From Aeromicrobium duanguangcaii (GTDB taxonomy: Bacteria > Actinomycetota > Actinomycetes > Propionibacteriales > Nocardioidaceae): a stretch of DNA of 64,000 bases. Shown here one piece after another: positions 51,109 through 62,969 of this stretch. Positions within the stretch are counted from its first letter, which is position 1, and the number at the start of each line of letters is the position of its first letter. A model generated the notes under the pieces. The model saw nothing but the letters and a program-made list of their open reading frames with translations, did no database searches and was not told the origin of the DNA. Position numbers and translations under genes: made by a program. Location of the stretch: NCBI RefSeq assembly GCF_024508295.1, contig NZ_CP101990.1:2976001-3040000 (forward strand), read 5' to 3'.

Positions 51109-51830
51109 GCCATGTGGCGCTCGAGGAACGCCCGGGTGCGCGGATCGCGCGGTGCGGTGAACAGCTGCTCGGGCGGGCCCGACTCGACGATGCGGCCGTC
51201 GGCCAGGAACACGATCCGGTCGGCGCACTCGCGCGCGAAGCTCATCTCGTGGGTGGCCATGACGATCGTGCGGCCCTCGTTCTTGAGCTCGCGGACCACG
51301 TCGAGCACCTCGCCCACGAGCAGCGGATCGAGCGCGGACGTGACCTCGTCGAGCAGCAGCAGTTCCGGATCCATCGCCACGGCGCGCACCAGCGCCACGC
51401 GCTGCTGCTGGCCGCCCGACAGTGAGTCGGGGAACGCGTGCGCCTTGGACTCCAGGCCGACCCGGGTGAGCAGTTCGAGCGCCCGGCTCTGGGCCCGAGA
51501 CTTGGCGACACCCTTGACGCGGCGCGGGCCGATCGTGAGGTTCTGCATCACCGTCAGGTGCGGGAACAGGTTGAACGACTGGAACACCATCGCGATCCGC
51601 GACCGGGCGGCGTTCTCGTCGATCGCCGGGTCGGTCAGCTCGAGATCGCCCAGGTGGATGTCGCCGTCGTCGGTCAGCTCGAGCAGGTCGACGCAGCGCA
51701 ACAGGGTGGACTTGCCCGACCCGGAGGCACCGATCAGGCAGACGACCTCGCCGCGCTCGACGTGCAGGTCGATCCCGTCCAGGACCAGGTGGTCGCCGAA
51801 CGACTTGCGGACTCCCTCGACACGCAACAT
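51105..51830 (-). CDS. Polar amino acid ABC transporter ATP-binding protein (GlnQ/HisP type)
   Basis: 241 residues, the usual length. Walker A GASGSGKSTLLRCVDLLE, Q-loop MVFQSFNLFPHLTVMQN, signature LSGGQQQRVALVRAVA, Walker B LLLLDEVTSALDPLLVGE and the H-loop MATHEMSFARECADR. It powers uptake with the permease and binding protein upstream. ATG 51830 overlaps the permease stop by one base. Last of a three-gene operon from 53564. Confidence 0.93.
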   Translation of the reverse strand: MLRVEGVRKSFGDHLVLDGIDLHVERGEVVCLIGASGSGKSTLLRCVDLLELTDDGDIHLGDLELTDPAIDENAARSRIAMVFQSFNLFPHLTVMQNLTIGPRRVKGVAKSRAQSRALELLTRVGLESKAHAFPDSLSGGQQQRVALVRAVAMDPELLLLDEVTSALDPLLVGEVLDVVRELKNEGRTIVMATHEMSFARECADRIVFLADGRIVESGPPEQLFTAPRDPRTRAFLERHMA

Positions 51831-52693
51831 CAGCGGCCTCCCTGCCGGCGCATGGACCGGATCGTCAACCAGTCGGTGAATCGCGCCAACGGGATCGTCA
51901 CGACGATGAAGAACACCGCGGCGACGCACATCGAGGTCACGTTGAACGTGGTGGCCTGGTAGACCTGCGCCGCGCGCAGCGCCTCGACCAGGCCGATGAC
52001 CGACACCAGGGCCGTGTCCTTCTGGAGCGACACGAAGTCGTTCATCAGCGGCGGCGTCACGTTGCGGATCGCCTGCGGCAGGATCACGCAGACCAGTGTC
52101 TGGCCGTAACTCAGGCCCAGCGCGCGGCCGGCTGCCCACTGGGTCGGGTGGATCGAGAGGATGCCGGCGCGCAGGACCTCGGCCACGTACGCGCCGTAGC
52201 TCAGGGTCAGGGCGATGACGCCCAGCCAGAACAGGCTCGTGGGGACCCCTGCCATCCCGAGCGCCGGGAAGCCGAAGCCCACCAGCATCACGATCAGAAT
52301 GGTCGGGATGCCGCGGAAGATGTCGGTGTACGCCGCGGCGAGGAACTTGAACGGCGCCATCGCCGCGGACGGGATGACGCGGATGACGGCCACCAGCAGC
52401 GCCAGCGGCAGGACGAGCGCCTCGACCGTCAGGAAGAGGCGGACGTTCAGCCAGAAGGCGTCGAGGATCGCCGGGAACGACTCACGGGCGTGGTCGGCAC
52501 TGAAGTAGACCTCGCGCACGCGCGGCCACCCCGGCGCCTGGGTGATGAACCAGGCGGCCAGGGTGAGCACGACGATGCTCGAGATCGTGCCCGCGGCCAC
52601 GCGCCGCAGCGTGCGCCGACGCCGGTAGGCGTTGCGCTGCTGCTGGCGCGCGGACGGGTGGTCCGGGCCGGCCAGGCCCGTGAGTGAGGTCAC
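51830..52693 (-). CDS. Polar amino acid ABC transporter permease (HisM/GlnP type)
   Basis: 287 residues. After a basic cytoplasmic lead, the first helix is TISSIVVLTLAAWFI; the family core is NVRLFLTVEALVLPLALLVA, YTDIFRGIPTILIVMLVGFG, then SYGAYVAEVLRAGILSIHPT with the EAA loop QWAAGRALGLSYGQTLVCVI. One permease gene only, so it may form a homodimer. GTG 52693 lies four bases after the binding-protein stop, with a weak GAAGTG ribosome site. Confidence 0.92.
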   Translation of the reverse strand: MTSLTGLAGPDHPSARQQQRNAYRRRRTLRRVAAGTISSIVVLTLAAWFITQAPGWPRVREVYFSADHARESFPAILDAFWLNVRLFLTVEALVLPLALLVAVIRVIPSAAMAPFKFLAAAYTDIFRGIPTILIVMLVGFGFPALGMAGVPTSLFWLGVIALTLSYGAYVAEVLRAGILSIHPTQWAAGRALGLSYGQTLVCVILPQAIRNVTPPLMNDFVSLQKDTALVSVIGLVEALRAAQVYQATTFNVTSMCVAAVFFIVVTIPLARFTDWLTIRSMRRQGGR

Positions 52694-52697
52694 CGGG

Positions 52698-53564
52698 TCA
52701 CTTCAGGACGGGAACGTCCTGCGACGACGAGAGCCACTTCTGCTCGAGGTCGGCGAACGTGCCGTCCTCGGTCAGGGCGGTGACGGCCGCGTCGACACAG
52801 GGGGTCAGCTCGCTGTCCTTCTGCAGGAGCAGGCCGAACTCCTCGGGCTCGTCGCCCGCGTACTCGAACTGGCCGGCGATCTTCGCGCCCTCGATCTCGG
52901 CGGCGACGAGGTAGAACGCGGTGGGCAGGTCGGCCACGATGCCGTCGACCTGACCGTTGGTCAGCGCGAGCGCCGCCTTGGTGGTGTCGTCGTAGACCAG
53001 CGGGGCGTCCTGCGTCGCGAGGCTCTCGATGGCCTTGAGGGAGGTCGTGCCGATCTGGGCGCCGAGGCTGGCGGCCTTGAAGTCGTCGAGGCTGTCGACG
53101 TCGGCGAACTTCGAGTCGTCCATCACGATGATGGCCTGGTTGGCCGAGTAGTACGGCTTGCTGAAGTCGACGGCCTTCTTGCGGTCCTCGGTGATCGAGA
53201 CCTGGTTGATGTCGAAGTCGAAGCCCTTCTTGCCGGGCTGGTAGGCCGTGTTGAAGGGGACCTTGGTCCAGACGACGTCGTCCTTGGCGAAGCCCATCTG
53301 CTCGGCGACGGCATACGCGACGGCGGACTCGAAGCCCTTGGCGTTGCTCGGGTCGTTGTCGGAGAACCACGGCTCGAAGGCCGGGTCGTCGGTGCCGATG
53401 GTCAGCTTGCCCTTCGCCGTCAGGGGCAGCTGGTCGACGGCGCACTGCGAGGCGGCGGGGGTGGAGTCGGACGCCTTCGCGTTGTCGGAGTCGTCGGCGG
53501 GCGCGCAGGCGGCCGCGACGGAGAACATGAGCGCCAGGGGGACGGCGAGCAGGGATCGCTTCAT
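52698..53564 (-). CDS. Polar amino acid ABC transporter substrate-binding lipoprotein (SBP_bac_3)
   Basis: 288 residues. Lipobox VAAAC gives Cys20. SBP family 3 features are LTIGTDDPAFEPWFSDN, KGFESAVAYAVAEQMGF, NQVSITEDRKKAVDFSKPYY, VDGIVADLPTAFYL and the LTEDGTFADLEQKWL C-terminus. Cys-Asn and acid-lined ligand identity cannot be read. ATG 53564 is chosen because TAGGAT (53572-53577) ends seven bases upstream and the signal peptide starts here; an earlier GTG would add a spurious lead. It diverges from the padR-type gene. Confidence 0.9.
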   Translation of the reverse strand: MKRSLLAVPLALMFSVAAACAPADDSDNAKASDSTPAASQCAVDQLPLTAKGKLTIGTDDPAFEPWFSDNDPSNAKGFESAVAYAVAEQMGFAKDDVVWTKVPFNTAYQPGKKGFDFDINQVSITEDRKKAVDFSKPYYSANQAIIVMDDSKFADVDSLDDFKAASLGAQIGTTSLKAIESLATQDAPLVYDDTTKAALALTNGQVDGIVADLPTAFYLVAAEIEGAKIAGQFEYAGDEPEEFGLLLQKDSELTPCVDAAVTALTEDGTFADLEQKWLSSSQDVPVLK

Positions 53565-53614
53565 GGTGTGAATCCTAGTTCCGCGCATTTTCCCGCCCGA
53601 CGCTCGTCCCAATC

Positions 53615-53655
53615 TATGAACTTCGTTGCATATGAAGCAGCCGGGGCCCTACTGT
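53615..53655 (+). promoter_or_regulatory. padR-type gene promoter with overlapping TATG-N10-CATA dyad
   Basis: -35 TTGCAT (53626-53631), an 18-base spacer, then -10 TACTGT (53650-53655), six bases before ATG 53662. TATG-N10-CATA at 53615-53632 overlaps the -35, resembling the ATGT-N8-ACAT shape of PadR boxes, so autorepression and control of the divergent amino acid transporter are possible. Confidence 0.5.
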
Positions 53656-54169
53656 CTCTGCATGGCCCTCGATCACGCGATCCTCGTGTCGCTGACCGAG
53701 CGCGCCGCGAGCGGCTACGACCTGGCCCGGCGCTTCGACGCGTCGATCGGCTACTTCTGGCCGGCCAGCCACCAGCAGATCTACCGCGTGCTCGCCCGCA
53801 TGCAGGAGGCCGGCTGGGTCGAGAGCACCGTGCAGGAGCAGGACGGCCGGCCCGACAAGAAGACCTACGCCATCACCCCCGCCGGCGAGGCCGAGCTCGA
53901 CCGATGGTCCGCCACGCCCAGCGGCCGCGAGGCAGTGCGCAGCGACTTCGCGGTCAAGCTGCGCGGGTTCCGTGACCGCGACGCGATCCTCGCCGACACC
54001 CGCGCCCGCCGGGCCGACCACGTCGCGCGGCTGACCGAGTACGAGGCCAGCGAGGCCCGGTTCTACCCCGACCCCTCGGCCCTGGACGGCGCCGACCTCG
54101 GCGCTTGGCTGGCGCTGCGCGGCGGCATCCACACCGAGCGCCGCGGCATCGAGTGGTGCGACGAGATCC

Positions 54170-56865
<2,696 letters not shown>

Positions 56866-56900
56866 CGGTTTCCGTCATCGCCCGGGCGCACACTGAGGGC

Positions 56901-57425
56901 ATGAGCAAGCGCGTGGTCTTGATGCGGGCGGTGAACGTCGGCGGGGCGAGGCTGCCGATGGCACAACTGCGTGAGGTGGCCGAGGAGCTCGGGGCGACGG
57001 ACGTGTCGACGTTCATCGCCTCGGGCAACCTGCTGGTCGACGTCGAGGACGCCGAGGCTTTCGACAGAGCCCTGGAGCAGGCGATCCAGGAGCGGTTCGG
57101 CTTCTTCCGTGAGGCGATCAGCCGGTCGCCGCAGGAGCTGCGCGATGCCCTGGCCGCCCACCCGTTCGAGATCGACACCGAGACGAGGGCCAACCACGTC
57201 TACTTCCTGCTGCGACCTCCCGCGCCCGAGCAGGTGGAGGCGCTGCTCGCGAAGGGGCTTCCGGACGCGCTCGCCGTCATCGGACGCGACCTGCACATCC
57301 GCTACGCCGAGGGCGTCGTGAACACCAAGCTGACACCGGCCTTCATCCTCAAGACCTTGGGCAGCCACGGCACCGGACGTAACCTCAATACTGTGGAGAA
57401 GTTGACCGAACTCGCCCATGAGTGA
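56901..57425 (+). CDS. DUF1697 domain protein
   Basis: 174 residues. Typical DUF1697 features are RVVLMRAVNVGGARLPMAQL, the EELGATDVSTFIASGNLLVD strand and the NTKLTPAFILKTLGSHGTGR segment. The domain is of unknown function and often single-copy in soil bacteria. ATG 56901 sits in the 35-bp gap after fadH with GAGGG upstream. Its last eight bases overlap the sirtuin start, suggesting the two are co-expressed. Confidence 0.85.
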   Translation: MSKRVVLMRAVNVGGARLPMAQLREVAEELGATDVSTFIASGNLLVDVEDAEAFDRALEQAIQERFGFFREAISRSPQELRDALAAHPFEIDTETRANHVYFLLRPPAPEQVEALLAKGLPDALAVIGRDLHIRYAEGVVNTKLTPAFILKTLGSHGTGRNLNTVEKLTELAHE

Positions 57426-58203
57426 CTGGTACGACCGGCCTTGGCTCGTCCTGACGGGCGCCGGGGTCAGCACCGACTCGGGCATCCCCGACTACCGCGG
57501 GCCGGACGCCGTCCCCCGGCAGCCGATGACCTACCAGGACTTCATCGCCTCGGCCGAGAATCGGCGCCGGTACTGGGCCCGCGCCCACATCGGCTGGGCC
57601 CGCATGGGCGGCGCCGAGCCGAACTTCATCCACCACTTTCTCGCGCAGCACCAGGACCGGCTGGTCGGCCTCATCACCCAGAACGTCGACGGCCTGCACG
57701 AGAAGGCCGGCTCGCGCGAGGTCGTCGACCTGCACGGCCGGCTCGACCGCGTGGCCTGCCTCGACTGCGGCGACGTCACGGCGCGCGACGAGCTGCAGGC
57801 CCGCCTCGATGCCCTCAACCCCGGATGGGCCGACCAAGAGGTTCGGATCGCACCCGACGGCGACGTCGACCTCGAGGACACGTCCGAGTTCGTCGTCGCC
57901 GAGTGCACCCAGTGCGGCGGGCGCCTCAAGCCCGACGTCGTCTTCTTCGGCGAATCGGTGCCCAAGCGCAAGGTCGCGCACTGCTTCGACCTCGTCGAGC
58001 GCGCCGGGCGCGAGGGCGCGGCGCTCGTCGTGATGGGGTCGTCGCTGCAGGTCATGAGCGGACTGCGGTTCGTGCGGCGCGCCGCGAAGGACGGCACCGA
58101 GGTCGTGATCATCAACCGCGGCCCGACGCGCGGCGACGCTCTGGCCGACGTGCGCATCGACGACGGCGTCGCCGAGACGCTGCGTCGGCTCTCCGGCGCC
58201 TGA
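57418..58203 (+). CDS. Sir2-family NAD-dependent protein deacylase
   Basis: 261 residues. The NAD pocket is LVLTGAGVSTDSGIPDYRGP, TQNVDGLHEKAG and catalytic His in VDLHGRLDR. Two CxxC pairs (CLDC, CTQC) bind Zn, and VMGSSLQVMSGLRFVRRAAK completes the fold. Sirtuins remove acetyl or acyl groups from lysine using NAD+; acyl-CoA synthetases are frequent bacterial targets, which would suit this window's acyl-CoA genes. ATG 57418 lies in the overlap with the DUF1697 gene. A strong hairpin follows the stop. Confidence 0.92.
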   Translation: MSDWYDRPWLVLTGAGVSTDSGIPDYRGPDAVPRQPMTYQDFIASAENRRRYWARAHIGWARMGGAEPNFIHHFLAQHQDRLVGLITQNVDGLHEKAGSREVVDLHGRLDRVACLDCGDVTARDELQARLDALNPGWADQEVRIAPDGDVDLEDTSEFVVAECTQCGGRLKPDVVFFGESVPKRKVAHCFDLVERAGREGAALVVMGSSLQVMSGLRFVRRAAKDGTEVVIINRGPTRGDALADVRIDDGVAETLRRLSGA

Positions 58204-58207
58204 GACG

Positions 58208-58253
58208 ACGAAGGGCCCGGTGGTGCTAGTGCTAGCACCACCGGGCCCTTCGT
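58208..58253. terminator. Bidirectional terminator, 22-bp perfect stem
   Basis: Arms 58208-58229 and 58232-58253 are perfect complements around a TG loop, five bases after the sirtuin stop and seven before the convergent serA stop. It ends in CGT with no T run. Confidence 0.85.
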
Positions 58254-58259
58254 ATCGGC

Positions 58260-59519
58260 TCAGCTGAGCTGACGCAGCCGCACCGTCTCGGGCAGCGAGG
58301 CCAGCTCCTTGAGCACCTCGGGGCCGACCTCGGCCGACACGTCGGTCACGACGTAGCCGAGCTCGCCGCGGGTGGCCAGCTGCTGGCCCTCGATGTTGAC
58401 GCCGTGGTCGCCCAGGATCGTGTTGATCGCGGCCAGGACGCCCGGGGCGTTGCGGTGCACGTGCGCCAGTCGGTGACGGGCCGGGTCGCTGGGCAGGTTC
58501 AGCTCCGGGAACGTCACCGACAGGTTCGTCGTGCCGGCCTTGGCGTAGGCGCGCAGCTTGGAGGCGACGAAGCGGCCGATGTCCTGCTGCGCCTCCTCGG
58601 TGGAGCCGCCGACGTGCGGCGTGAGGATGACGTTCGGCACGCCGCGCAGCTCGCTCTCGAACGGGTCGCCCTGGGCCTTCGGCTCGACCGGGAACACGTC
58701 GAGCGCGGCGCCGGCGATGTGGCCCGACTCGAGGTGCTTGCGCAGCGCGGTCGTGTCGACCGCGATGCCGCGCGACAGGTTGAGGAACAGCGAGCGCGGC
58801 TTCATCGCCTTCATCTGCTCGTCGCCGAACAGGCCGGCGTTGCCGGGGCGGCCGTCGACGTGCAGCGAGACGACGTCGGAGACCGAGAGCAGCTCGTCGA
58901 TCGTGGCGCACTTCTTGGCGTTGCCGAGCGCGAGCTTGTCGTCGATGTCGTAGAAGACGACCGAGAGGCCCAGCGCCTCGGCGATCACCGACAGCTGGCT
59001 GCCGATGTTGCCGTAGCCGATGATGCCCAGCGTGCGGCCGCGGACCTCGTGGCTGCCGGCCGCGGACTTGTTCCAGACGCCGTTGTGCATCGCCGTGGAC
59101 TTCTCGTGCAGGCGACGCGCCAGCGAGATGATCTCGGCGATAGCCAACTCGACGACGCTGCGCGTGTTCGAGTACGGCGCGTTGAAGACGGCGACGCCGT
59201 GACGCTTCGTGGCGGCCAGGTCGATCTGGTTCGTGCCGATGCAGAAGGCGCCGATGGCCAGCAGGTCCGGGGCGTTCTGCAGGACCTTCTCGGTGATGTA
59301 GGTCGTCGAGCGGATGCCGAGCAGGTGAACGCCCTTGATGGCCTCGATGAGCTCGTCCTCGCCGAGCGCGGCCGAGCGCGTCTCGACCTGGTAGCCCTTG
59401 TTGCGCAGGAACTCCACGCCGTCGGCGTGGATGTTCTCCAGGAGCAGGACCTTGACGTCCTGGTCGTCGATCTGCGTGAACGGTGCGTGCACGTCGAAGT
59501 TCATGGTCATCATCGTCAT
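58260..59519 (-). CDS. serA: D-3-phosphoglycerate dehydrogenase (ACT-domain type)
   Basis: 419 residues, the E. coli SerA class. Features are LLLENIHADGVEFLRNKGYQ, the NAD motif TLGIIGYGNIGSQLSVIAEA, NLSRGIAVDTTALRKHLESG, VFPVEPKAQGDPFESELRGV and TPHVGGSTEEAQQDIGRF, followed by a C-terminal ACT domain (HRNAPGVLAAINTILGDHGV). It makes 3-phosphohydroxypyruvate, the first step of serine synthesis, with serine feedback at the ACT domain. Five ATGs lie within the first 17 bases; 59519 has GGAGG nine bases upstream. The frame is open for another 34 codons upstream but not conserved with SerA. Confidence 0.94.
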   Translation of the reverse strand: MTMMTMNFDVHAPFTQIDDQDVKVLLLENIHADGVEFLRNKGYQVETRSAALGEDELIEAIKGVHLLGIRSTTYITEKVLQNAPDLLAIGAFCIGTNQIDLAATKRHGVAVFNAPYSNTRSVVELAIAEIISLARRLHEKSTAMHNGVWNKSAAGSHEVRGRTLGIIGYGNIGSQLSVIAEALGLSVVFYDIDDKLALGNAKKCATIDELLSVSDVVSLHVDGRPGNAGLFGDEQMKAMKPRSLFLNLSRGIAVDTTALRKHLESGHIAGAALDVFPVEPKAQGDPFESELRGVPNVILTPHVGGSTEEAQQDIGRFVASKLRAYAKAGTTNLSVTFPELNLPSDPARHRLAHVHRNAPGVLAAINTILGDHGVNIEGQQLATRGELGYVVTDVSAEVGPEVLKELASLPETVRLRQLS

Positions 59520-59604
59520 CGTGAGGGGCCTCCGGGTCAGCGGTGTATCGGGCTGACGCGGGGCCCAGGCGAACGGTCCCGAAGTCGTGCTGCCGCGGCT
59601 CCCT

Positions 59605-59617
59605 GGTGGTAACCACC
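59605..59617. promoter_or_regulatory. Perfect 13-bp palindrome upstream of serA
   Basis: GGTGGT-A-ACCACC, centred about 90 bases before the serA start codon. The shape (TGGT, spacer, ACCA) is like GntR-family operators. No regulator is encoded nearby, so any function is speculative. Confidence 0.35.
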
Positions 59618-59694
59618 TCAACGCCAGTCGCGCGCGGACCTGTCCATCGTAGCGGCTCGGGCCAGCCCGGGGACCCGCGTCCGGATCGCGGCGG

Positions 59695-60123
59695 TCAGCT
59701 CGTCAGGTTGCCCTGCATGGCGGCGACGGCCTCGGGCGGAACCTCCTGGTCGAGGTTGGCCAGTCGCACCTGGCCCTGCGCGATCAGCTTGCCGTCCTGG
59801 TTGACCGAGTCCAGGTGCCACAGCTGCTGCGAGCGGCCACGGTGGATCGGCGTGGCCGTGGTGGTGATCGTGTCGCCGTTGCGGGCCTGGCGCAGGAAGT
59901 CGGTGGAGTTGTTGGTGCCCACCACGACGCCCTTGGTTCCCAGCCAGATCTGGCCGGCCATGCTGGCCGTCGACTCGTGCACCGCACAGTAGATGCCACC
60001 GTGGGGGATGCCGAAGGGCTGCAGGTGGCGGTCGGTGATGGTGAATCGCACGACCACCTTGTCGGGGGTCAGCTCCACGTGCTCGACGCCGAGCACTCCG
60101 TCCAGGCCGGGAAGATCGCTCAT
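59695..60123 (-). CDS. PaaI-type hotdog thioesterase
   Basis: 142 residues. The hotdog has the PaaI-family FGIPHGGIYCAVHESTASMA (His-Gly-Gly with a downstream Glu as active-site carboxylate), VVVGTNNSTDFLRQARNGDT and the C-terminal GKLIAQGQVRLANL. It hydrolyses short or aromatic acyl-CoA thioesters. ATG 60123 has TAGAGT (60130-60135) six bases upstream. It is monocistronic, divergent from csoR. Confidence 0.9.
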   Translation of the reverse strand: MSDLPGLDGVLGVEHVELTPDKVVVRFTITDRHLQPFGIPHGGIYCAVHESTASMAGQIWLGTKGVVVGTNNSTDFLRQARNGDTITTTATPIHRGRSQQLWHLDSVNQDGKLIAQGQVRLANLDQEVPPEAVAAMQGNLTS

Positions 60124-60165
60124 GCCGGGACTCTAGCCAGCGCCGCGGATCACCGCCCGGAGGCC

Positions 60166-60194
60166 TTGGGTTTGATACCCCTCGGGGGTATGGT
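60166..60194 (+). promoter_or_regulatory. csoR promoter with overlapping CsoR operator
   Basis: -35 TTGGGT (60166-60171), 17-base spacer, -10 TATGGT (60189-60194), seven bases to ATG. The operator ATACCCCTCGGGGGTAT (60175-60191) is a 7-bp dyad with three central bases and matches the CsoR box TACCCC/GGGGTA type. It fills the spacer and overlaps the -10, so apo-CsoR would repress the whole cop operon and Cu(I) would release it. Confidence 0.75.
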
Positions 60195-60201
60195 CGGACG
60201 T

Positions 60202-60495
60202 ATGAGCCACTCGCACCCCGGATATGCGGACGACAAGGCGGCCGTCCTCAAGCGGTTGGCGCGGATCGAAGGACAGGTCCGCGGGATCAACCGGATGGTC
60301 GAGGCCGACACGTACTGCATCGACGTGCTGACCCAGATCAGCGCGACCACGAAGGCACTCGAGGCCGTCGCCCTCAAGCTGCTCGACGAGCACCTGGTCC
60401 ACTGCGTCGCGGACGCCGCGAGCAAGGGTGGCCCCGAAGCCGACCAGAAGATCAAGGAAGCATCAGACGCGATCGCGCGTCTGGTGAGGAGTTGA
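60202..60495 (+). CDS. csoR: Copper-sensing transcriptional repressor CsoR
   Basis: 97 residues, all helical: [58 protein letters not shown]. The Cu(I) site Cys39, His64 and Cys68 reproduces the C-x24-H-x3-C of CsoR (Cys36/His61/Cys65 in the M. tuberculosis protein). A His-rich N-terminus (SHSHPGYAD) could assist. Binding of Cu(I) releases the operator upstream. The stop is followed five bases later by the copZ-type gene. Confidence 0.93.
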   Translation: MSHSHPGYADDKAAVLKRLARIEGQVRGINRMVEADTYCIDVLTQISATTKALEAVALKLLDEHLVHCVADAASKGGPEADQKIKEASDAIARLVRS

Positions 60496-60500
60496 CACCC

Positions 60501-60731
60501 ATGAGCACCACCACCACGTACACCGTCACCGGCATGACCTGCGGCCACTGCGCCACCGCGGTGACGCAGGAGATCACCACCATCCCCGGCGTCGAGGGCG
60601 TCCACGTCGACGTCGCCACCGGCGAGGTCACCGTCACCAGTGCGGCCCCGCTCGACGAGAGCACGGTCGCGGCGGCCGTCGACGAGGCGGGCTACACGTT
60701 GGCAGGCCCGCGAGACCTGCCGCTGATCTGA
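60501..60731 (+). CDS. copZ: Heavy-metal-associated copper chaperone (CopZ-like)
   Basis: 76 residues, one HMA ferredoxin-like domain with the Cu site [11 protein letters not shown] near residues 12-20 and the [20 protein letters not shown] strand. It carries Cu(I) to the CopA ATPase. ATG 60501 is chosen with GAGGAG ten bases upstream rather than the TTG at 60492. The stop overlaps the copA ATG by one base. Confidence 0.9.
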   Translation: MSTTTTYTVTGMTCGHCATAVTQEITTIPGVEGVHVDVATGEVTVTSAAPLDESTVAAAVDEAGYTLAGPRDLPLI

Positions 60732-62908
60732 TGACCACCGAGACGCGGACGGACACGGGCACCACCTACCGTCTCGCGATCGGTGGCATGAGCTGCGCCT
60801 CGTGCGCGGCCCGGATCGAGAAGAAGCTGAACCGGCTCGAGGGCGTCGAGGCCACGGTCAACTACGCCACCGAGAAGGCCACCGTGCACGCCCACGGCGA
60901 CGTCGATCCGCAGACGCTCGTCGAGACGGTCGAGAAGACCGGCTACACGGCGCAGGTGCACGACCCGCACGCCGGACACGACCAGCACGCGGCCCACGGC
61001 GGCCTGCACTCGGCCGAGTCCATGCGCCGGCGCCTCATCGGGGCGGCGATCCTGAGCGTGCCGGTGCTGGCGATCTCGATGATCCCGGCGCTGCAGTTCA
61101 CCGCCTGGCCGTGGGTCGTCTTCGCGCTCACGACGCCCGTCGTGCTGTGGGCGGCGTACCCGTTCCACTGGTCGGCCTGGCTGAACCTGCGCCACGGCGC
61201 GGCCACGATGGACACCCTCGTCAGCATGGGCGTCGGCGCGGCCTACCTGTGGTCGATCGTCCAGCTCTGGCTGGGCGTGACCGGCCACGGCGTCGAGCAC
61301 GGTCACTACTACTTCGAGACGGCCGCGGCGGTGACGACGTTCATCCTCGCCGGCCACTACCTGGAGGCCAGCGCGAAGCGCCGGTCCAGTGCCGCCCTGC
61401 GCACCCTGATGGATCTGGGTGCCAAGCGCGTCACCGTCCTGCGCGACGGCGCCGAGGTCGAGGTGCCGGTCGAGCAGCTGCACGAGGGTGACCTGTTCGT
61501 CGTCCGCCCCGGCGAGAAGATCGCCACCGACGGCGAGGTCGTCGAGGGCGGGTCCGCCGTCGACGAGTCGATGCTGACCGGCGAGTCCGTCCCGGTGGAC
61601 GTCGCCGTCGGCGACACGGTCACCGGCGCCACGGTCAACCAGTCCGGGCGTCTCGTCGTGCGCGCCACCGCCGTCGGCGAGGACACCCAGCTGGCCCAGA
61701 TGGCCCGCCTCGTCGAGGAGGCCCAGGAGGGCAAGGCCGACGTCCAGCGCCTGGCCGACCGCGTCTCGGCGTGGTTCGTCCCCGGCGTCATCGCGATCGC
61801 CGCCGTCACGCTGCTGGTCTGGTTGCTGGTCGCACCCGGGATCGGCGCGTTCGAGGCGGCCGTGGCCGTCCTGATCATCGCCTGCCCCTGTGCCCTCGGC
61901 CTGGCCACGCCCACCGCCCTCATGGTGGGCACCGGACGCGGCGCGCAACTGGGCATCCTGATCAAGGGCCCGCAGATCCTGGAGTCGACCCGCGCCGTCG
62001 ACACGATCGTGCTCGACAAGACCGGCACGGTCACGACGGGCACGATGACGGTCTCGCACGTCGATCCCGCCGACGGGGTCGACCCCGACGAGCTGCGCCG
62101 GCTGGCCGCCTCGGTCGAGTCCGCCAGCGAGCACCCGGTCGCCCGGGCCATCACGTCGCTGGCCGCTCCCTCGCCCGTGACCGACTTCCGCAACCATGCG
62201 GGGCAGGGTGTCGAGGGTGTCGTCGACGGCCACCGCGTGCGCGCCGGACGTCCCGGCTGGATCGGGGCCGCCGACCGGCCCGATCGCATCGGCACGGTCA
62301 TCGCCGTCGCGCGCGACGACCGCGTCCTGGGCACGATCACCGTGGCCGACGAGGTCAAGCAGACCTCGAAGGCGGCCGTCGCCGACCTGCGCCGGCTGGG
62401 TCTGGAGCCGATCCTGCTCACCGGTGACAACGAGCGCGTGGCGAAGGCCGTCGCGGCCGAGGTCGGGATCGACCGCGTCCACGCCGAGGTCACCCCGCAG
62501 GACAAGCTCGACGTGGTCAACGACCTCAAGGGTCAGGGGCGCGTCGTCGCGATGGTCGGCGACGGTGTCAACGACGCCGCCGCACTGGCCGGTGCCGACC
62601 TGGGCATCGCGATGGGAACCGGCACGGACGTCGCGATCGCGGCCAGCGACCTGACGCTCGTGCACGGCGACCTGGCCACCGCGGTCGTCGCCGTCGACCT
62701 GTCGCGCGCGACCCTGCGCACGATCAAGGGCAACCTGTTCTGGGCGTTCGCCTACAACGTCGCGGCCATCCCGCTCGCGGCGCTGGGGTTCCTCAGCCCG
62801 ATGATCGCCGGCTTCGCCATGGCCGCCAGCTCGGTGTTCGTGGTCACCAACTCACTGCGCCTGCGGCGTTTCGGGCGGGTCCACGATGCCGAACCGGCCT
62901 CGTCGTGA
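60731..62908 (+). CDS. copA: Cu(I)-exporting P1B-type ATPase
   Basis: 725 residues. One N-terminal HMA domain ([12 protein letters not shown], Cys22/Cys25), a His-rich linker ([17 protein letters not shown]), eight predicted helices, the TGES actuator loop, metal site CPC (Cys385-Pro386-Cys387), phosphorylation Asp429 in DKTGT, and [10 protein letters not shown]. The sequence [17 protein letters not shown] at the end is the usual CopA C-terminus. It pumps Cu(I) out. ATG overlaps the copZ stop. The csoR-copZ-copA order is standard in actinobacteria. Confidence 0.95.
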   Translation: MTTETRTDTGTTYRLAIGGMSCASCAARIEKKLNRLEGVEATVNYATEKATVHAHGDVDPQTLVETVEKTGYTAQVHDPHAGHDQHAAHGGLHSAESMRRRLIGAAILSVPVLAISMIPALQFTAWPWVVFALTTPVVLWAAYPFHWSAWLNLRHGAATMDTLVSMGVGAAYLWSIVQLWLGVTGHGVEHGHYYFETAAAVTTFILAGHYLEASAKRRSSAALRTLMDLGAKRVTVLRDGAEVEVPVEQLHEGDLFVVRPGEKIATDGEVVEGGSAVDESMLTGESVPVDVAVGDTVTGATVNQSGRLVVRATAVGEDTQLAQMARLVEEAQEGKADVQRLADRVSAWFVPGVIAIAAVTLLVWLLVAPGIGAFEAAVAVLIIACPCALGLATPTALMVGTGRGAQLGILIKGPQILESTRAVDTIVLDKTGTVTTGTMTVSHVDPADGVDPDELRRLAASVESASEHPVARAITSLAAPSPVTDFRNHAGQGVEGVVDGHRVRAGRPGWIGAADRPDRIGTVIAVARDDRVLGTITVADEVKQTSKAAVADLRRLGLEPILLTGDNERVAKAVAAEVGIDRVHAEVTPQDKLDVVNDLKGQGRVVAMVGDGVNDAAALAGADLGIAMGTGTDVAIAASDLTLVHGDLATAVVAVDLSRATLRTIKGNLFWAFAYNVAAIPLAALGFLSPMIAGFAMAASSVFVVTNSLRLRRFGRVHDAEPASS

Positions 62909-62910
62909 CA

Positions 62911-62926
62911 CGATTCCGGGGAATCG
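62911..62926. repeat. 7-bp palindrome just after copA
   Basis: CGATTCC-GG-GGAATCG, starting three bases after the copA stop and about 45 bases before the lipoprotein gene. It could be a weak terminator or an operator; no T run follows. Confidence 0.35.
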
Positions 62927-62969
62927 CGGCGTCCGCATCGGGGCGGCGCCGTACCGACGAGGGGAATCC

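Noticed and set aside
59520..59694. T-box or peptide attenuator in front of serA
   Set aside because: No T-box sequence, no Ser-rich leader peptide with a stop, and no terminator/antiterminator pair could be found.
60492..60500. TTG start for the copZ-type gene, three codons upstream
   Set aside because: GAGGAG directly abuts this TTG with no spacing, whereas it is ten bases from ATG 60501.
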